Positions 60,601 to 64,000 of a DNA stretch of 64,000 nt are shown in pieces. The stretch is from positions 1 through 64,000 of the forward strand of contig NZ_JABAST010000005.1 of NCBI RefSeq assembly GCF_016107575.1, in the 5' to 3' direction. Position 1 is the first letter of the stretch. Each line of letters starts with the position of its first letter. Under the pieces are notes generated by a model. That model saw only the letters and a list, made by a program, of their open reading frames with translations. It made no database searches and had not been told where the DNA came from. Made by a program: the position numbers and the translations under genes. The DNA comes from Psychrobacter faecalis. GTDB taxonomy: Bacteria; Pseudomonadota; Gammaproteobacteria; Pseudomonadales; Moraxellaceae.

Positions 60601-62629
60601 TGAGTTTACGAATACGAATCAGCTTTGGCGTACCAGCAGCATCAATCGATAAGCTGCCCTTTGGTACGTCAGCGGAATCAATATGACCATCAAAACGAGC
60701 ATCAAAAACAGACAGCTCGCCGCCGATAATATCAACGCTAGCATCACCGCTGCCCGTGATACCAATAGCGCGGCTATCTTGACTGGCATCAAGGTTTGCT
60801 TTTAAATCGGTATTAGTAAAACTAATAATATGGCGCTGACCTTTGACACGGTTTTTACTGATATTGAGCATACGCCCGCGCGCATTGATATGCCCTGTTA
60901 AGCGCTCAAGCGGTAAGTCACTACGATATTTTTTGGGTAATAAGCCATTGGTACGCGCATCAATTTGCCACGTTAGCGGGTGTTTTTTACTGGCCAGTTG
61001 AATCTGCCCTGTACCAGATAGGTCGCCTACTATACCTTTGTAATTAAGACGGTTGATATTAATCACGTCGCCGGCTTTACGCACGCGCACATCATAGTTG
61101 CCTTTAGGGGCGGCATTTAACTCATTAATCACCGCTTTGCCATCGACCGATAAATTCGAGCCGCGGATAATAACATTGGCTTGTCCGCTTGGACTGTCGA
61201 CATTACCGATATTTGGCAGATTGCGGCGTACCAGATTTTGCCACTTGGCATCGATATACCAAGGCGTGACTTGCTTAGAATTGGCGCTGCGACCACGAGC
61301 AGGCGTTTTGCCACGCACGATATTGGCATTGAGATGCTCACCATCGCGCTGACGCAAATCTGCATCCATCTCTAGATTGCCATTTTTATTTTTATGCTGA
61401 TAACGTACCGATAAACGACCATTGAGCTTTTGCGGCGCATAGGGTTTAAAGTCGGCATATTCAGCTGGAATCGCCTGTCGAATATCAAAATTACTGCCTG
61501 TGGCGCGGACTACCGCATCAAAACTCTCTTTCCAGTCCAAAATACCTTGCAATGTCAAATTGCCTGCTGGTACTTGCGCATCCAAACGATCAACGCGCAG
61601 CTGACTGTTGGCGATAATACCGCGACCTTGATAGTGACCCGATGGGATATCTTTAGCGGTCAGCTCGGTATTGATACGCAGACGTATCTCCGAGATGACG
61701 CCCGACGCGGTCGCCATGCCGCTTTTTAGGTGGATATTTTGGCTATCGGCATAAGGAATTAAAATATCGTCCCATTTAAGTTTCGCTTGAAACGGCGAAC
61801 CTTCATCTAGGCCCTGCACCACGAAATCACCGCTGACATCGCTGTCGTTATAACGGCTACGGACTTTACCAACGGTACGTTTTAGCGTACCGGTTGCGGT
61901 GATATTTAAAGGGTCGATATAGGCTTTTTCTAACGCACTTACCTCGACAATTCCGCTCAAATCTAAAGGATAGTCGCCTTGTAAATCTGCCTGACCTTTT
62001 AAAGCGCTGACTTTTACAATATCCGCATACTGCAATTTGCCGCGCCCGACGTTCACCACGCTACCAACCCAAGTCAAATCTCGCGCTTCGATATCATGCA
62101 CAACGATAGGGTCTTTGGTGACTTGTTTATAAATAATGGTTTTTATTTTTGCTTGATCAAAGCGCAAATTGACTGGCAAGCTAAGCGTTCGATAATCAAA
62201 CGGCTCGCCCGTAGGTGGCTTATTATTGATAATCTCAATGGTTTGAATGTCGGCATCGCGTAGATGCACTTCTTTGGCAAATACCGCGCGCCAGCCTATT
62301 TTGACATAAGCTTTATCGACCAATATCTCAAGGTCTTCGGTAGCGTTGATATCGATATCGCTGACCCAAATACCATCGCGCAGATTACCCCGACCGTATT
62401 TAAACTTAACCCCCGTCTCGGCACTGATTTTTTCTAAAATGAACTTTGTGCCTGACTCAGTACCGACCGCATATAAAAATATGGCGAACATAATCGCCAG
62501 TACAATCAAAATAAGAACCGTTAATTTGAGCAAAAAAGACAGGGGAAACCAACGTCTAACAGCGCGGGCATCGCGCTGTGCTGGATCTTCATCCGAGGGC
62601 TTATTTGGCGGGGTATTTTTGGTCAACAT
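57608..62629 (-). CDS. tamB: Translocation and assembly module subunit TamB
   Basis: 1673-residue AsmA/TamB-type envelope protein. One N-terminal membrane helix (LLKLTVLILIVLAIMFAIFL, residues about 34-54) anchors it in the inner membrane. The body is a long repetitive beta-rich periplasmic stretch that recurs in units such as AGAVKANGVIDLRQNIGW, and the C-terminal TamB domain (DUF490) ends with GSSDDTNVNVTGYVTPDLYI and a final aromatic (SWQF). It bridges to TamA in the outer membrane for autotransporter or lipid transport. tamA is upstream with a 120-base gap, as usual. Confidence 0.95.
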   Translation of the reverse strand: MLTKNTPPNKPSDEDPAQRDARAVRRWFPLSFLLKLTVLILIVLAIMFAIFLYAVGTESGTKFILEKISAETGVKFKYGRGNLRDGIWVSDIDINATEDLEILVDKAYVKIGWRAVFAKEVHLRDADIQTIEIINNKPPTGEPFDYRTLSLPVNLRFDQAKIKTIIYKQVTKDPIVVHDIEARDLTWVGSVVNVGRGKLQYADIVKVSALKGQADLQGDYPLDLSGIVEVSALEKAYIDPLNITATGTLKRTVGKVRSRYNDSDVSGDFVVQGLDEGSPFQAKLKWDDILIPYADSQNIHLKSGMATASGVISEIRLRINTELTAKDIPSGHYQGRGIIANSQLRVDRLDAQVPAGNLTLQGILDWKESFDAVVRATGSNFDIRQAIPAEYADFKPYAPQKLNGRLSVRYQHKNKNGNLEMDADLRQRDGEHLNANIVRGKTPARGRSANSKQVTPWYIDAKWQNLVRRNLPNIGNVDSPSGQANVIIRGSNLSVDGKAVINELNAAPKGNYDVRVRKAGDVININRLNYKGIVGDLSGTGQIQLASKKHPLTWQIDARTNGLLPKKYRSDLPLERLTGHINARGRMLNISKNRVKGQRHIISFTNTDLKANLDASQDSRAIGITGSGDASVDIIGGELSVFDARFDGHIDSADVPKGSLSIDAAGTPKLIRIRKLNYNGEAGAVKANGVIDLRQNIGWTVDGRFDKFNLGYFLPNNAAIITGDLKTSGVWQTPPKNQANTNSNAKGKLKNFAVKFDGVLDAEQLPAGKLSIDASGDAQLIRIKRFRHVGAAGSIDANGTVDVRKGIAWNVKAVMNRFNLGYFFKDIPSTITGTIDTDGRWGDNQQIVNIKQVNLSGVLKGQPLSAKGSLVAKLRLPKDLGSYFKRLQAQDAQAQYQQVNALIDSLNANNLVLRWGDNYLTANGNAKQLQAKINITSLDQLSDKLAGKVTGGATLSQPAGQALPTIYIDLVGERLALPGFILRQGRIRGKLVNLANSPSQLIISAEGLDAAGQSFKKVNATFNGTEQAHVVNLEVANDELAIAARLKGGFNRDKLSWSGVIGKGRIKSKYATLNQLQPAQLIVNLPKKQGNNSTDLKVQLAAHCWQATDQTGKLCLRENLIASPAAGQVNLAVQNLDTSLFSVFLPKDIDWQAKINGKAIVGWQRGRPPTINTTLYSDNGKIGLMQDGDSQPVTLPYKRVSVIALSVPEGIKLRTDINTGRGARGYAEVIVDPYKTPKPISGALVLNELNLAVFKPFFPGMRVLEGNITMAGGLGGTLDKPQFYGDVKLADGRIAMLDLPINLRKVNVDAKIRGTQANIDGTFNSGTGTGKLTGTVNWQQKLQAKLSIIGERLVLTQPPLLLAEINPDIDIIVRPGDRYVNITGAVSVPSATIRPPEASEDIITQTEDAVVLDRRLIGNIDEVLAISKPWSINADIGIDLGDDINFRGFGAVIPLAGAINVTQNGTGVMRAKGVVQVSRRTNVNIFGQSLELNYGQVRFNGDVMKPNLSIEAVKTISGKTVGVRVKGNTENPNIIVFNNAGLTQQQAMNALITGRINNKSATQISEQGFKSQVTNNLAAAGLSFGLSGTRNLTNQIGQAFGFQSLTVDASGSSDDTNVNVTGYVTPDLYIRYGVGVFNAQNSLSIRYQLTRRIYVEATSAAENAVDVVYSWQF

Positions 62630-62749
62630 GACACTCAGCTATGTTAAAGAAGGATTACCAGCAAGCGCTAGAATGAAAAATAAGGCGGTTTTTGGGTTTT
62701 TATCAAGACTGCTATAAGCACTCGTGTTAGGCGTACTTATAGCAGCCAT

Positions 62750-64000
62750 TTATAAAGGCGACCCGATAAACAGATGCAGTCTAACAGGGATGCTATCTTC
62801 CGTCACGCCAGCAGCAACATCGACACGTACCACACCAACCGGCGACGCCCAGCGGATACCGACGCCGACGCCAACTTTGGTGTCAGTTTCAAAATCTTTG
62901 TCATAGGCATTACCGACATCGGTAAAGACTGCGCCGCGGAAACCTGGTTTAAACTCATAGTTATATTCCGCGCTGCCGACTGCCAGGATTTGTCCGCCGG
63001 TAAGATAGCCTTTCTCAATCGGTGATAGGCTTTCGTAATCATAACCGCGAATACTTTGATCGCCGCCAGCAAAGAAGCGCAGTTTATAAGGCACTTCGTA
63101 AAAATCATCTGCCCAGATATAACCGGTATTTAAACTGCCCAGCACTTGGTGTTTATCGTCAGCCCCGAAGCTATAAAGACCGCTCACACCCGCGCGTAAA
63201 ATTGCCATATCGGTATCACTTAGCAGACTTTCTGAACCTGCTTCAAGCGCATAATACTGACGGAACCCGCGGGTAGGATTGGCAGCATTATCGACGTCTG
63301 TTTTGCTCATGCCATAACCAAATAATAGGGCGTGCTGCGTCGGTTTCGAGGAAGTAAAACGTACTGGCAGATTGTCTAATTCTTCCTCATCGACGCCAGT
63401 TTCTAACTCATCTAAACGGTAGCGCAGAGAGTAGCTACGATCCCAGCCGTTTTCACGGCGGATATTACGCGCCAATGCTGCTTTTAAGGTTCGGGTAGAT
63501 AAGTCAAAATTACCTTCGCCTTGATCGATAACCTCTTCTTCGTAGGTCAAACGGGCATCCAACTTATCGTTTAGCGGATGCTTCCATGGTCGACTGCCAT
63601 ACACGGCGACATTTTTGGTAATGCGCGAAACTTCGGTTTCCGCCCCTGCTTGATAGCCTTTACGATTGATCAAATTATAATCTATCTTGGCAGTGGCGCG
63701 CACCCCAGTATCAGTACCATAACCGAGACCGACTTGGGCATCACGTGGTTTGTTTGCCGAAACAAAGACGTACAGCGGTACTTTTTTGTTTTCTAACACG
63801 TCCTGCGGGGTTTTGCGTCCAGCAAGCGTTGGCGGGACGAAGTTTTCATCGGCAAGGATATTTTCTTCATCAGGGAAGATTTTTTGTGCGACATTACTGA
63901 TAGAGTCGCTGATTTTACCCAAAATACTAGTGGCTTTTTGGTCTTTTTCATCCAAGACGCGATCATCCGGCAAACGGCTTAAACGTTCAGCTTTTTGTCT
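62750..64000 (-). CDS. tamA: Outer-membrane TamA/BamA-family protein, 5' part beyond the window
   Basis: The last 416 codons or so are present; the reading frame is open to the window edge, so the 5' end lies beyond 64000. It is the Omp85 barrel, with beta strands such as RLTYEEEVIDQGEGNFDLST, the Omp85 loop motif RFFAGGDQSIRGYDYESLSP and the end SIPVRLHLFIGSPL. The POTRA repeats would lie outside. It pairs with tamB. Confidence 0.92.
   Translation of the reverse strand, partial: RQKAERLSRLPDDRVLDEKDQKATSILGKISDSISNVAQKIFPDEENILADENFVPPTLAGRKTPQDVLENKKVPLYVFVSANKPRDAQVGLGYGTDTGVRATAKIDYNLINRKGYQAGAETEVSRITKNVAVYGSRPWKHPLNDKLDARLTYEEEVIDQGEGNFDLSTRTLKAALARNIRRENGWDRSYSLRYRLDELETGVDEEELDNLPVRFTSSKPTQHALLFGYGMSKTDVDNAANPTRGFRQYYALEAGSESLLSDTDMAILRAGVSGLYSFGADDKHQVLGSLNTGYIWADDFYEVPYKLRFFAGGDQSIRGYDYESLSPIEKGYLTGGQILAVGSAEYNYEFKPGFRGAVFTDVGNAYDKDFETDTKVGVGVGIRWASPVGVVRVDVAAGVTEDSIPVRLHLFIGSPL

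Overview
The window looks like ordinary chromosomal sequence from a gammaproteobacterium of the Moraxellaceae, most likely Psychrobacter. The grounds are the gene orders (prmA - zinc-ribbon protein - fis - purH; cmk - rpsA - ihfB - lapA - pyrF; iscRSUA-hscBA-fdx), the moderately AT-rich base composition, and proteins carrying acidic or Asn/Gln/Ser-rich insertions. The genus is an inference from overall resemblance. I see no transposase, integrase, phage gene, CRISPR array, rRNA or tRNA, and no defence or toxin-antitoxin island. Almost every large ORF is a recognisable housekeeping gene.

Layout. 0.2-14.5 kb: a CcoI-type copper ATPase (-); a PBP1b-type peptidoglycan synthase followed by a TPR lipoprotein (+, LpoP-like); then prmA, a zinc-ribbon/DUF3426 protein, fis and purH (+); then ppiD and an HU gene (-). 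15-22.6 kb: an SCP2-like membrane-anchored protein and the full iron-sulfur assembly operon iscR-iscS-iscU-iscA-hscB-hscA-fdx (+), with an IscR-type operator over its promoter. 22.7-33.1 kb (-): a membrane class III nucleotide cyclase, a lipoprotein ceramidase, a HIT protein, mfd, rraA and an SDR-like protein. 33.7 kb: rpsT (+). 34.1-53.7 kb (all -): histidine phosphatase, metallophosphoesterase, pyrF, lapA, ihfB, rpsA, cmk, tadA, ung, clpA, clpS, a coiled-coil membrane protein, argC, hemE, proB, obg and gap. 54.1-64 kb: a lipocalin with a long N-terminal extension, a Nudix/TMP-synthase fusion, a small unlisted hemP gene (+) under a Fur-box promoter, and tamB plus the 3' part of tamA (-), which runs off the window.

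Functional groups. The isc genes build iron-sulfur clusters. hemP links to iron/haem status, and hemE and ccoI to haem and oxidase assembly. PBP1b plus the TPR lipoprotein, lapA and tamAB serve the envelope. clpA/clpS and ppiD serve proteolysis and folding. rpsA, rpsT, rraA, tadA, prmA and obg serve translation and RNA. ung, mfd and the Nudix protein serve genome maintenance.

No obviously new multi-gene system is present. The most interesting leftovers are: the ceramidase lacking the usual nucleophile motif; the lipocalin with an internal signal peptide; the SCP2-like coiled-coil protein; the orphan Fur-controlled hemP; structured RNA elements inside the isc operon and ahead of rpsA and purH; and a recurring pattern of 14-16 bp tandem duplications confined to intergenic gaps.
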